Assembly (NCBI GenBank): GCA_902524345.1
Contig: CABZCX010000001.1
Location: 67,001-131,000, forward strand
Origin: an uncultured Pelagibacteraceae bacterium
GTDB taxonomy: Bacteria; Pseudomonadota; Alphaproteobacteria; Pelagibacterales; Pelagibacteraceae
DNA length: 64,000 nt
Direction: 5' to 3'
Part shown: piece after piece, positions 50,645-58,671 of the stretch
Layout of the letters: each line of letters begins with the position of its first letter
Numbering within the stretch: the first letter of the stretch is position 1
The notes under the pieces: model-generated
What the model saw: the letters and a program-made list of their open reading frames with translations, nothing else
Told to the model about the DNA's origin: nothing
Database searches by the model: none
Translations under genes and position numbers: made by a program

Positions 50645-51304
50645 CTAGCGATTATTAAATTTTTCTAAAATATAATTTAATCCTATGCTTGAAGCTTCTA
50701 CTGGGATATGATGTCCACAATTTTTTATAAGTCTTGTTTCAACATTAACAGCATTCCTGATAAAGAAATCCTTAGCTTCAAGCAAAAAATTAGGTGTAAC
50801 TATTTCATCTGCGTCACCATGAATCATCAAAATATCTGTATCTACATTTTTTCTTTGAGCTAGATATTCTTGATTAATTATTTTACCAGAAAAACCTACT
50901 ACACAGCTGTATCTTTGATCAGAAATTAAACCTATATTTAATGACATCATACATCCTTGACTAAAACCTGATAAACAAATTTTATCATTCGACAAACTAA
51001 ATTCATTTTTAATTTCACTTATGAATTTATTTAATTTAGTTTCTGCTTTTTTTGATTCATTTAAAATATATTCTGGATCATCTCTTGACAAATCAAACCA
51101 TTGATAACCTGAAGGATTTATTTTACATTTTTCATGACCGTTTGGACAAATAAAAATTGTATTAGGCAAATGACGTCTCCAGCCTAAAGATAGCATACTA
51201 ATATCTTGACCATCACCCCCATACCCATGAAGTAAAATTATTGCATTCTCAATTTCTAAACCCTCCTCAGGTTTCAATATTATTGCGTCAAGACAAAATG
51301 TCAT
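50645..51304 (-). CDS. Carboxylesterase/phospholipase-type alpha/beta hydrolase
   Basis: A 219-residue serine hydrolase. AIILLHGYGGDGQDISML is the oxyanion strand, ICLSGFSQGCMMSL holds the nucleophile in GFSQG, MIHGDADEIVTP the acid and KNCGHHIPVEASSIG the His. This is the short YpfH/esterase-type family acting on esters or lysophospholipids. It precedes the HNH gene by 35 bases on the same strand. Confidence 0.87.
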   Translation of the reverse strand: MTFCLDAIILKPEEGLEIENAIILLHGYGGDGQDISMLSLGWRRHLPNTIFICPNGHEKCKINPSGYQWFDLSRDDPEYILNESKKAETKLNKFISEIKNEFSLSNDKICLSGFSQGCMMSLNIGLISDQRYSCVVGFSGKIINQEYLAQRKNVDTDILMIHGDADEIVTPNFLLEAKDFFIRNAVNVETRLIKNCGHHIPVEASSIGLNYILEKFNNR

Positions 51305-51353
51305 AGTTTATAATTAATGTTTTTTTATTTTAAAAACACCCTACAATAAGTAA

Positions 51354-51557
51354 ATGATTTCTGGAATAATTTTAAAAGTACTATCAATAGCACTGCTAGT
51401 AGTCGTAGGAATAGTCCTTATACTTGGAATTGGAACTTTGTTTAAAGGAGGAGAGACTAGTAAAAAATACTCAAATAAATTGATGCAGTTGAGAGTAATA
51501 TTACAATTTATTGCTATTATCGTACTAGTAGGTTTTGCGTATTTTTTTAAAAACTAA
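51354..51557 (+). CDS. HIG1-domain small membrane protein
   Basis: A 67-residue protein with two membrane helices joined by the loop GGETSKKYSNKLMQLRVILQ, the HIG1 signature (N-x-LM-x-x-RV-x-x-Q). In mitochondria HIG1 proteins attach to cytochrome oxidase or bc1-oxidase supercomplexes, and a similar role is likely here. Its stop codon shares the bases CTAA with the convergent thioredoxin-like gene. Confidence 0.86.
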   Translation: MISGIILKVLSIALLVVVGIVLILGIGTLFKGGETSKKYSNKLMQLRVILQFIAIIVLVGFAYFFKN

Positions 51558-52063
51558 TTGTAAAGTTTAAGCCACTCAATAAAATTTTCTTCATTAAAAT
51601 CTATTGAACCAATAACCCTAGCAAATTCTTTACCATTTTTATTTAGTAAAACTGAAGTCGGAATTCCTCTTAAAGCAAACTTTTTTGTTAAATTTATATT
51701 TTCATCAAAATATAAATTTAAATTTTTAATATTCAAATCATCAAAAAATTTTTTAGCTTTTTTAACATTATCCTGTCCAACATTTACTGGAAAAATTTTA
51801 AGGTTATCTAAATCTTTATTTGATTTCAGTAAATCTAATGATGGCATTTCCTCTTTACATGGAGCACACCAAGTTGCCCAAAAATTTAGTAATAAAATAT
51901 TTCCCTTATAATTACTTAAATCTAGTTGGTTATTTTGATCATCTAAGATGGTTAAATTTGTATATTCTTTTAATTCTTTATTAATTATAAGGTTTTTAAT
52001 ATTTGGGGTTTCATTTGCAAACGTATTTGAAATTAAAAATATAAATATTACTAAAAATCTCAT
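51554..52063 (-). CDS. TlpA/ResA-like thiol-disulfide oxidoreductase
   Basis: A 169-residue exported thioredoxin-fold protein. MRFLVIFIFLISNTFA is the signal peptide, and LLLNFWATWCAPCKEEMPSL holds the active site C66-x-x-C69, followed by the cis-Pro region GIPTSVLLNKNG. The ORF-track frame begins 118 codons further upstream, inside the opposite strand of argH. The ATG at 52063 gives the right protein and starts 24 bases from the divergent argH. It probably reduces disulfides for cytochrome c maturation. Confidence 0.88.
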   Translation of the reverse strand: MRFLVIFIFLISNTFANETPNIKNLIINKELKEYTNLTILDDQNNQLDLSNYKGNILLLNFWATWCAPCKEEMPSLDLLKSNKDLDNLKIFPVNVGQDNVKKAKKFFDDLNIKNLNLYFDENINLTKKFALRGIPTSVLLNKNGKEFARVIGSIDFNEENFIEWLKLYN

Positions 52064-52087
52064 ATTAAAAAGGTATAAATAATTAGC

Positions 52088-53479
52088 ATGGTAAAAAATA
52101 AAAACAATAAGGCAATTTGGAATAGTCGAATAAAAACAAAGACATCTGCGCTCTATAAAAGATATGGGAGCTCTATTAACGTTGATAAAAAACTTTTTAA
52201 AGAAGATATAATCGGATCTATCGCTCACGTAGAAATGCTTTTTAAACAAAAAATTATTTCTTTTAAGATTAAAAACAAAATTATTTATGGACTCAACAAA
52301 ATTGAAAAAGAAATACTGAATAATAAATTTGAATTTAATAAAGAATTTGAGGATATTCATATGAACATAGAAAAAAGGCTCACACAATTGATAGGTGACG
52401 ATGCAGGCTATATTCATACGGCCAGATCAAGAAATGATCAAGTTATTACAGATTTAAAGATATGGATGAAATCAGCAACTCAAAATATAGACTTAAACTT
52501 AAAAAAATTGATTAAAACCAATCTTAAGATTTCAGAAAAAAATATTAAAACTATTATACCAGGTTTCACTCACCTAAAAAACGCTCAAGCTTTATCTTTA
52601 GGTCATTACTTAATGTCTTATGTTGAAATGTTTACTAGGGATAGAAAAAGATTTTTAAATAATTTGGAAAGTCTTAATGAAAACCCTCTTGGTGTATGCG
52701 CATTAACAGGAACTTCCTTTAATATAGATAGAAAACTCACAACGAAAAAACTAGGTTTTAAAACCCCTACTAATAATTCAGTAGATACGGTATCGGACAG
52801 AGATTTTGTTTTAGATTTTTTATATAGTTGTTCTGTATGTGCAATGCATATATCCAGAATAGCTGAGGAATTAATAATTTGGAACTCCGATGGTTTTAAC
52901 TTAATAAATTTATCCGACAAAGTTGTAACAGGATCTTCCATAATGCCTCAGAAAAAAAATCCAGATATGTTAGAATTTTTAAGAGGCAAGACAGGAGGGA
53001 TCTATGGCAATTTATTTTCAATGTTAACTGTACTTAAAGGTTTACCTCTATCTTATTATAAAGATCTTCAGGAAGATAAAGAGATAATCTTTAAAACTAA
53101 TAGTACTTTAAATAGTTGTTTAAAGATTCTTGAGGAAATTTTAAATAATTTTAGTCCAAATAAAAAAAAAATGTTAGAGTTGGCTAACAATGGTTATATT
53201 ACTGCGACTGATTTAGCTGACTATATTGTTAAAAATCACTCTAAATCTTTTAGAGAAGCTTATCAAAAAACAGCTGCAATTATAAATATGGCCGAGAAAA
53301 GAAAAAAAAAATTAGATGAGTTAACATTATATGATTTGAAAAAAGTTGAACCAAATTTGACAGAAGATGTTTTAAAAGTATTCAATTTAAAAAATTCTGT
53401 AAATTCAAAGAAATCTTATGGAGGAACTGCTTTTGATAATATAAAAAAAATGATAATAAAATATAAGAAACAATTATGA
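52088..53479 (+). CDS. argH: Argininosuccinate lyase
   Basis: A 463-residue enzyme of the fumarase/aspartase superfamily that makes arginine from argininosuccinate. It has EDIHMNIEKRL and DAGYIHTARSRNDQVITDLKIW (signature 1), GFTHLKNAQALSLGHYL and GSSIMPQKKNPDMLEFLRGKTG (the superfamily signature loop with catalytic Ser). Length is normal. The stop overlaps the start of a tiny lipoprotein gene. Confidence 0.96.
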   Translation: MVKNKNNKAIWNSRIKTKTSALYKRYGSSINVDKKLFKEDIIGSIAHVEMLFKQKIISFKIKNKIIYGLNKIEKEILNNKFEFNKEFEDIHMNIEKRLTQLIGDDAGYIHTARSRNDQVITDLKIWMKSATQNIDLNLKKLIKTNLKISEKNIKTIIPGFTHLKNAQALSLGHYLMSYVEMFTRDRKRFLNNLESLNENPLGVCALTGTSFNIDRKLTTKKLGFKTPTNNSVDTVSDRDFVLDFLYSCSVCAMHISRIAEELIIWNSDGFNLINLSDKVVTGSSIMPQKKNPDMLEFLRGKTGGIYGNLFSMLTVLKGLPLSYYKDLQEDKEIIFKTNSTLNSCLKILEEILNNFSPNKKKMLELANNGYITATDLADYIVKNHSKSFREAYQKTAAIINMAEKRKKKLDELTLYDLKKVEPNLTEDVLKVFNLKNSVNSKKSYGGTAFDNIKKMIIKYKKQL

Positions 53480-53601
53480 TGAAAAAATTTTATCTTTTGT
53501 TGATAATTTGCCTACTAGTAATGTCTTGTGGAAAACGGGGAGATCCTACATATAAAGAACCAAACTCCAAAATACCTTATTATCTCACAAAATATTCATG
53601 A
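53479..53601 (+). CDS. lptM: LptM (YifL)-type small lipoprotein, 40 aa (missed by ORF track)
   Basis: The frame starts at the ATG at 53479 (another in-frame ATG lies at 53476) and ends TGA at 53599-53601. It encodes a signal peptide with a lipobox ending LVMSC, then GKRGDPTYKEPNSKIP. A short tail with CGKRGD...P after the Cys is the pattern of LptM, which helps fold the LptD outer-membrane LPS translocon. Position supports it: in many proteobacteria this gene lies between argH and lysA. The ends overlap argH by 1 base and lysA by 4 bases (ATGA). Confidence 0.78.
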   Translation: MKKFYLLLIICLLVMSCGKRGDPTYKEPNSKIPYYLTKYS

Positions 53602-54812
53602 AATACGTAAATAAAAATTTTTATGTAGAGGGTATTAAAGCATCTTATTTAGCCAAAAAATTTGGAACTCCGCTTTATTGTTATTCATTAAAAAGACTAA
53701 AAAATAACATAAGTAATTTGAGGAATAATTTTAAAAAAATTGATCCAATTATATGTTTTTCTGTAAAATCAAATCCCAATACAAATCTGTTACGTGAAAT
53801 CAATAAACAGGGTCTTGGTGCTGATGTTGTTTCCATTGGTGAACTAATGAAAGCCCTTAAAGCAGGAATAAAGCCAAAAAATATTGTTTTTTCAGGAGTA
53901 GGTAAAACTAAAGTTGAAATTGAATACGCCATTAAAAAAAAAATTTTACTAATAAATGCAGAATCTAAAAATGAAATTTTGCAAATAGAAAAAGTTGCTA
54001 GGAAGTACAAAACTAAAGTCAATGTAGGAATTAGATTAAATCCAAATACTGATGCAAAGACTTTAAGCCAAATATCAACAGGGAAAAAAGAAAATAAATT
54101 CGGAGTTTCCGACAAAGTGTTCTTAGCACTTGTCAAATATGTGAAAAAGTCAAAAAATTTAAATTTGAAATGCTTAAGCGTCCACATTGGAAGTCAAATC
54201 TTAGATTCAAAACCATATGAAAAAATGCTTGGGATACTTGATAAAATTATAAGGAAAACCAAATTCAATTTTGAATATATTGATTTAGGCGGCGGAATGG
54301 GGATTAATTACAATAATGATAAAAAAACTTTAAATCTAGATAAATATTCCAATAGTATAAAAAAATTTTTAAGAAAAAATAAATCTAAAATTATACTAGA
54401 ACCAGGTAGATCTATAATTGGCAATACAGGTATTTTGATATCAAAAGTGATTTATAATAAAGAAGGTTACAAAAAAAATTTTATAATATTAGATGCAGCT
54501 ATGAATGATCTTATGAGGCCGGCCTTATATAATGCAAAACATCAAATTAAACCAGCTGTAAAAAATAATAGCTATGCAAATAAAGTTTATGAGTTTGTTG
54601 GCCCGATCTGTGAGAGCACTGATAAATTTGGAGCATTTAAAAAGTATCAAAAATTAAGGGAGAATGATTTAATTATAATTTGTGATGTTGGAGCTTATGG
54701 GTTATCTTTAAGTTCAAATTATAATTTAAGACCAAAACCAGCAGAAATATTGATTGAAAAATCAAAAGCTAAGGTGATCTCAAAAAGACAAAAACTTATT
54801 GAAATAATTTAA
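53598..54812 (+). CDS. lysA: Diaminopimelate decarboxylase
   Basis: A 404-residue PLP enzyme making lysine, the last step of the pathway that includes DapD and DapE at the left of the window. The PLP lysine is K57 in ICFSVKSNPN. GLGADVVSIGEL, CLSVHIGSQI, DLGGGMGINY and EPGRSIIGNTG bind PLP phosphate, and GPICESTDKFG provides the substrate Cys/Glu. Length is standard. Confidence 0.96.
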   Translation: MKYVNKNFYVEGIKASYLAKKFGTPLYCYSLKRLKNNISNLRNNFKKIDPIICFSVKSNPNTNLLREINKQGLGADVVSIGELMKALKAGIKPKNIVFSGVGKTKVEIEYAIKKKILLINAESKNEILQIEKVARKYKTKVNVGIRLNPNTDAKTLSQISTGKKENKFGVSDKVFLALVKYVKKSKNLNLKCLSVHIGSQILDSKPYEKMLGILDKIIRKTKFNFEYIDLGGGMGINYNNDKKTLNLDKYSNSIKKFLRKNKSKIILEPGRSIIGNTGILISKVIYNKEGYKKNFIILDAAMNDLMRPALYNAKHQIKPAVKNNSYANKVYEFVGPICESTDKFGAFKKYQKLRENDLIIICDVGAYGLSLSSNYNLRPKPAEILIEKSKAKVISKRQKLIEII

Positions 54813-54824
54813 AGTTATCTAAAT

Positions 54825-55526
54825 ATGATAAGAAACTTTTTATTTTCATTTTCTTTTTTTTCAGGAATTATTTTCATATCAATAATCTTTTTACCTTCAC
54901 TTTTGTTACCACAAAAAATTGCTTTGTTTGGTGGAAAACTTATGGGTTATTGGTCCCAATATTGTCTAAAAATTATTCTATCAACGAAAATAGTTATTAA
55001 AGGAAAAGATAATATAATAAATGATGAAAAATTTTTCATCGCCTCTTCACATCAATCAATGTTTGAAACTTTCTTTCTTCAAACCATTTTTAATTCACCA
55101 GTATTTATTTTAAAAAATGAACTTATGAGAATTCCTGTTTTTGGATGGTATTTAAAAAAGATAAGCTCTATTTCAATTAAACGAGATAAGATTACGAGAG
55201 ATAATCTTGATTTTTTTGAAGGTATTTCAGAAATAATTCAAAATTCTAAAAGACCAATAATTATTTTTCCACAGGCCACTAGGGTATTACCAGAAGATCG
55301 ACCACCCTTTAAAAAAGGAGCATCACGAATTTATGAAAAATTAAATATTCTATGTCAACCAGTTGCAATCAATTCAGGTTATGTATGGCCTAAAAAAGGT
55401 ATTAAAAAAACCAATAAAGTAATTACTATATCAATACTTAAGCCTATTGAACCTGGTTTACAAAAAGAGGAATTTCTTCAAGTACTTCAAAAAAAAATTT
55501 ATGAAGAACTAGACTTAATTTGCTAA
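54825..55526 (+). CDS. plsC: 1-acyl-sn-glycerol-3-phosphate acyltransferase
   Basis: A 233-residue membrane-bound acyltransferase making phosphatidic acid. N-terminal hydrophobic helices (about 5-30) precede the motif SSHQSMFET (H76-x4-E81; the classic form is HX4D, with Glu as a variant), then the IPVFGWYL block, SISIKRDK and FPQATRVLPEDRPPFKKGASRI (the EGTR-equivalent block). It follows lysA by 12 bases. The stop shares CTAA with dnaN. Confidence 0.88.
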   Translation: MIRNFLFSFSFFSGIIFISIIFLPSLLLPQKIALFGGKLMGYWSQYCLKIILSTKIVIKGKDNIINDEKFFIASSHQSMFETFFLQTIFNSPVFILKNELMRIPVFGWYLKKISSISIKRDKITRDNLDFFEGISEIIQNSKRPIIIFPQATRVLPEDRPPFKKGASRIYEKLNILCQPVAINSGYVWPKKGIKKTNKVITISILKPIEPGLQKEEFLQVLQKKIYEELDLIC

Positions 55527-56635
55527 CCTTTCATTGGCATTACAATAAAAATACTATCAAAATCACTTGGATCTTTAATTAATACAGGTGAACCAGTATC
55601 ATTAAAATGTAATTCAATTTTCTCACCATCTAGCTGGGAGGCTACATCAATCAGATACCTTGAATTAAAACTAATTTCTAGGTCATGTTCAAATCTTGTT
55701 GAAATAGTTTCATTACCGTCTCCGCTGTTTGTGTTATTGACGGACAGATTTAAAGTGTCCTTTTTTAAACTAAATTTTACACCATCCTTTTTATCTAACG
55801 AAACTGATGCAACCCTGTCTACTGAATTTAAAAATAATTTTAAATCAATCTCTAATTTTTTTTGATTATTTTTGGGTATCACTTGTATATAATTTGGGAA
55901 TTTTCCATCGATCAGTTTTGAAACAAGAATGCTATTACTTAATTCGAACTTAATTTTTGATTTCATGTTTGAGATTTTTACTTCTCCATCATAGTTATCT
56001 AAAATAGCACATAATTGAAAAATAGTTTTTTTTGGTAAAATTATAGGTTCAAAATCAATTTGTTTTTCTAGTCTAATTTTTGAAATTGACATTCTATGGC
56101 TGTCAGTTGCAACAGCTGTTAAATATTTTTTTTCATCAACTTCTGTTTGGTGTAAGTAAATACCACTTAAATAATGCCTTGTTTCATCATTTGAGATTGA
56201 AAACTTACACTTATTTAATAATTTTAAAAATTGCTTAGATTTAATTGAAAATTCATTTTGATTAAAATTTTCATCTGTTACAGGAAACTCCGAATGACTT
56301 ATACAATTAAGATTGAAAGTGGATTTATCTGACTCAAGATGTAACTTATTCTTATCGTTTAAAGTTAAATTAATCTTTTTCCCAGCGGAAATTTTTCTTA
56401 CTATGTCATACATTATAGAAGACGTTGTAGTAGTTTTACCTTCCTCAAACACTTCGACATTATTGATTTGATGAATAAAAATAATATCAAGATCAGTTGC
56501 TGTTAAAATTAGTTTTGAATTATTAGCATTCAAAAGAATATTTGATAAAATTGGTAATGTTCCTCTTTTTTCTATAACTCCTTGACAGTAATTTAATGCT
56601 TGCTGTAAATCCTGTTGGTTTACACTAAACTTCAT
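55523..56635 (-). CDS. dnaN: DNA polymerase III beta subunit (sliding clamp)
   Basis: A 370-residue clamp with three similar domains: MKFSVNQQDLQQALNYCQGVIEKRGTLPILSNILL starts the first, FSIKSKQFLKLLNKCKFSIS the second and LEIDLKLFLNSVDRVASVS the third, ending with the typical IFIVMPMKG. It overlaps the dnaA stop by 11 bases, the common dnaA-dnaN pair. recF does not follow. Confidence 0.97.
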   Translation of the reverse strand: MKFSVNQQDLQQALNYCQGVIEKRGTLPILSNILLNANNSKLILTATDLDIIFIHQINNVEVFEEGKTTTTSSIMYDIVRKISAGKKINLTLNDKNKLHLESDKSTFNLNCISHSEFPVTDENFNQNEFSIKSKQFLKLLNKCKFSISNDETRHYLSGIYLHQTEVDEKKYLTAVATDSHRMSISKIRLEKQIDFEPIILPKKTIFQLCAILDNYDGEVKISNMKSKIKFELSNSILVSKLIDGKFPNYIQVIPKNNQKKLEIDLKLFLNSVDRVASVSLDKKDGVKFSLKKDTLNLSVNNTNSGDGNETISTRFEHDLEISFNSRYLIDVASQLDGEKIELHFNDTGSPVLIKDPSDFDSIFIVMPMKG

Positions 56636-58043
56636 TTTCTTTTGTATTATATAATATTTGGTTCTTTAGATTGTTTATATTTTCTGCCATATCCTTATCA
56701 TTCTCTTTTAATCTCTCTATAGTTTTGACTGAATGAATTATAGTAGTATGATCTCTATTTGAAAATTCTCGACCTATTTCCGGTAAAGATTTTGGTGTAA
56801 GAATTTTTGTAAGATATATTGCAGTTTGTCTTGGTCTTACCAAATACCTTGATCTTCTTGAGGACAACATTTCATTCTTGCTAATTTTAAAAAATTTGCA
56901 CACCAAAGTCTGTATTAAATCTATTGTAACTTTATTTTCATTAATATTTAGTAAGTCCTTCAAAACTACCTTAGTTTCAGCCAAATTAGGTAATTTATTA
57001 TAAATTCTTGAAAAAGATATTAAGCGATTAATAGCGCCAACCAATTCTCTTATACTGTTAGAAATTTCAAGGCTTATAAAATCTTTAATTTCCTTTGAAA
57101 TTTCAATGTTATCTGCATAAAGCTTGTTTAACTCGTCAATTTTTTTTTCAATTATATTTTTTCTTAATTCAAGATCAGGTTTTTGTATATCTACAACTAA
57201 TCCACCAGAAAATCTGGATTTTATTCTCTCTTGAATTCTAGACAATTTGTTTGGAGATCTATCTGCAGATACTATAATTTGACTCCCTTTATCAAGTAGA
57301 GCATTAAACGTATGAAAAAATTCTTCCTGCATAGCTTCTTTTCCGTTCATAAATTGAATATCATCTATCAATAATATATCTGTGTTTCGAAAATATTCTT
57401 TGAATTTTACCATATCGTTTGCTTTTATTGATTTAATAAATTGATACATAAAACGTTCTGCTGGAATAAACATTACTTTTTTTCTTTTTTTAAATTCAAA
57501 ACCTATAGAATTTAAAAGATGTGTCTTACCCATCCCAACACCTCCATAAATATATAAAGGATTATATTGAGAGAGATTTTCGGTAACTTTCAATGAGGCT
57601 TCATAAGCAAGCTTATTACTGCTACCAGTCACAAAATTTTCAAATCTCTTGTTATGATCAACACGATTATATTGTAGAAAAGAATCCTTTAAGAATGAGA
57701 CATTTTCATTTTTTTTCAACGAAATTTCGTTATTATTTTGATTTTCTAAATTAATATTATTTTCTACAATTTTAAATTCTATCCTAATTAAGTCTTTTTT
57801 AAAAATTTTCACGATCTGTAAAATTTGGTCCAAATATCTTGATGTTATCCAATCTCTAATAAATCTGGTTGGCACTGATATCAATATATAATTATTAAAT
57901 TCCTCAATAAAATCGATTTTTTTTAACCAACTTTCATAAACTTCAGAACCCAATTTTTTTTTCATCTCATTTTGAATTAATTGCCAGTCTAATTTATTTG
58001 AACTAGATTTATTTAAATTTGAATTGTTGTAGATATTTTCCAT
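56625..58043 (-). CDS. dnaA: Chromosomal replication initiator DnaA
   Basis: A 472-residue initiator. Domain I (about 18-95) is followed by an Asn/Glu-rich linker. The AAA+ domain has NPLYIYGGVGMGKTHLLNSIG (Walker A), ILLIDDIQFMNGKEAMQEEFFHTFN (Walker B) and SRFSGGLVVDI. Domain IV has SRRSRYLVRPRQTAIYLTKILTPKSLPEIGREFSNRDHTTIIHSVKTIE, the DnaA-box-binding signature. The upstream 316-base gap holds 17-bp direct repeats with DnaA-box-like ends. Confidence 0.97.
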   Translation of the reverse strand: MENIYNNSNLNKSSSNKLDWQLIQNEMKKKLGSEVYESWLKKIDFIEEFNNYILISVPTRFIRDWITSRYLDQILQIVKIFKKDLIRIEFKIVENNINLENQNNNEISLKKNENVSFLKDSFLQYNRVDHNKRFENFVTGSSNKLAYEASLKVTENLSQYNPLYIYGGVGMGKTHLLNSIGFEFKKRKKVMFIPAERFMYQFIKSIKANDMVKFKEYFRNTDILLIDDIQFMNGKEAMQEEFFHTFNALLDKGSQIIVSADRSPNKLSRIQERIKSRFSGGLVVDIQKPDLELRKNIIEKKIDELNKLYADNIEISKEIKDFISLEISNSIRELVGAINRLISFSRIYNKLPNLAETKVVLKDLLNINENKVTIDLIQTLVCKFFKISKNEMLSSRRSRYLVRPRQTAIYLTKILTPKSLPEIGREFSNRDHTTIIHSVKTIERLKENDKDMAENINNLKNQILYNTKENEV

Positions 58044-58120
58044 TTTTATGAAGAGAGTTGAGTAAGGGCTATAATGAAAATTATTGCAACAAAATATTTT
58101 AAAAATTCAAAAAAAAATAA

Positions 58121-58137
58121 AATCTAGGATTGTGTAG
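58121..58137 (+). repeat. 17-bp direct repeat upstream of dnaA, copy 1
   Basis: The sequence AAATCTAGGATTGTGTA is identical to copy 2 at 58165-58181. Its complement in context ends TTCTACACA, near a DnaA box. It lies 78 bases upstream of the dnaA ATG. Confidence 0.8.
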
Positions 58138-58164
58138 AATAAATAAATTTAAAAAAAAAATTGA

Positions 58165-58181
58165 AATCTAGGATTGTGTAA
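58165..58181 (+). repeat. 17-bp direct repeat upstream of dnaA, copy 2
   Basis: Identical to copy 1, 44 bases away start to start (about four helical turns). With its flank the complement reads TTTTACACAATCCTAGATTT, whose first nine bases fit TTWTNCACA. Confidence 0.8.
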
Positions 58182-58323
58182 AAATTTTTTTCAAGAATTT
58201 TTTCTTATCATTTCTAATTATAAATTTATTAATAAAATTTATAATTGAATTCAAAGAGTTCAGGTTATTTACTAAATCTAAATATTGTATAATAATTTAT
58301 TTTTATTACAGATTTTGTATATC

Positions 58324-58347
58324 CTGAGGTTGTATCTCTCAGACAAC
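58324..58347. promoter_or_regulatory. Two interlocked inverted repeats after rpsT
   Basis: The 24 bases CTGAG-GTTGT-ATCT-CTCAG-ACAAC contain two 5-bp stems: CTGAG with CTCAG and GTTGT with ACAAC. The arms alternate, so only one hairpin can form at a time unless a tight pseudoknot folds. The site begins 13 bases after the rpsT stop in the direction of transcription and lies between rpsT and dnaA. No T-run follows, so it is not an ordinary terminator. Confidence 0.4.
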
Positions 58348-58359
58348 TTTTAATATAAA

Positions 58360-58620
58360 TTAAATAGATGATATTTTTTTCGTTATCCTGGAAATATTTC
58401 TGGAAGCGTTTTGTTTCTTTATTACCCCAGTTTTAGCAATCTTCATCAGTTCAGAATTCAACTTTGGTAAGAATTTTAGAGCTTCCGATTTATCTTTTTT
58501 TTCCAATAAAAGGTTCATTTTTTTTATTGCATTTTTATATCTACTTTTTCTGATTTTATTGACAGAAGTTTGTTTCGATATTCTTCTAATTCTTTTGATT
58601 GCTGATTTTGTATTAGCCAT
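58360..58620 (-). CDS. rpsT: 30S ribosomal protein S20
   Basis: An 86-residue basic helical protein, starting MANTKSAIKRIRRISKQTSVNKIRKSRYKNAIKKM and ending with VIKKQNASRNISRITKKI, both typical of S20. It lies between mutM and dnaA on the same strand; the rpsT-dnaA order is common in alphaproteobacteria. Confidence 0.96.
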   Translation of the reverse strand: MANTKSAIKRIRRISKQTSVNKIRKSRYKNAIKKMNLLLEKKDKSEALKFLPKLNSELMKIAKTGVIKKQNASRNISRITKKISSI

Positions 58621-58671
58621 TTTCGCAGGGGTATAACTTGATAAATACTATCGGTCAATCAAATAATTCTT

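Larger units (their letters stand above)
58044..58359. other. rpsT-dnaA intergenic region: candidate DnaA-regulated promoter or replication origin
   Basis: A 316-base, very AT-rich gap that is long for this genome. It contains two perfect 17-bp direct repeats 44 bases apart, a degenerate third copy (AAATCTAAATATTGTATA, 58274-58291), A/T tracts between them, and two interlocked inverted repeats near rpsT. The complement of repeat 2 with its flank reads TTTTACACA, within the loose DnaA-box pattern TTWTNCACA, and repeat 1 gives TTCTACACA, one base off. Either DnaA autoregulation or oriC would fit. No perfect TTATCCACA is present. Confidence 0.4.

Noticed and set aside
52064-52417. N-terminal extension of the TlpA-like ORF
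   Set aside because: The extra 118 codons run antisense through argH, and the signal peptide begins at 52063.
53681-54187. 168-aa minus-strand ORF opposite lysA
   Set aside because: It is antisense to an intact, motif-complete lysA; its sequence is hydrophobic low-complexity as expected from the complement of Lys/Asn-rich codons.
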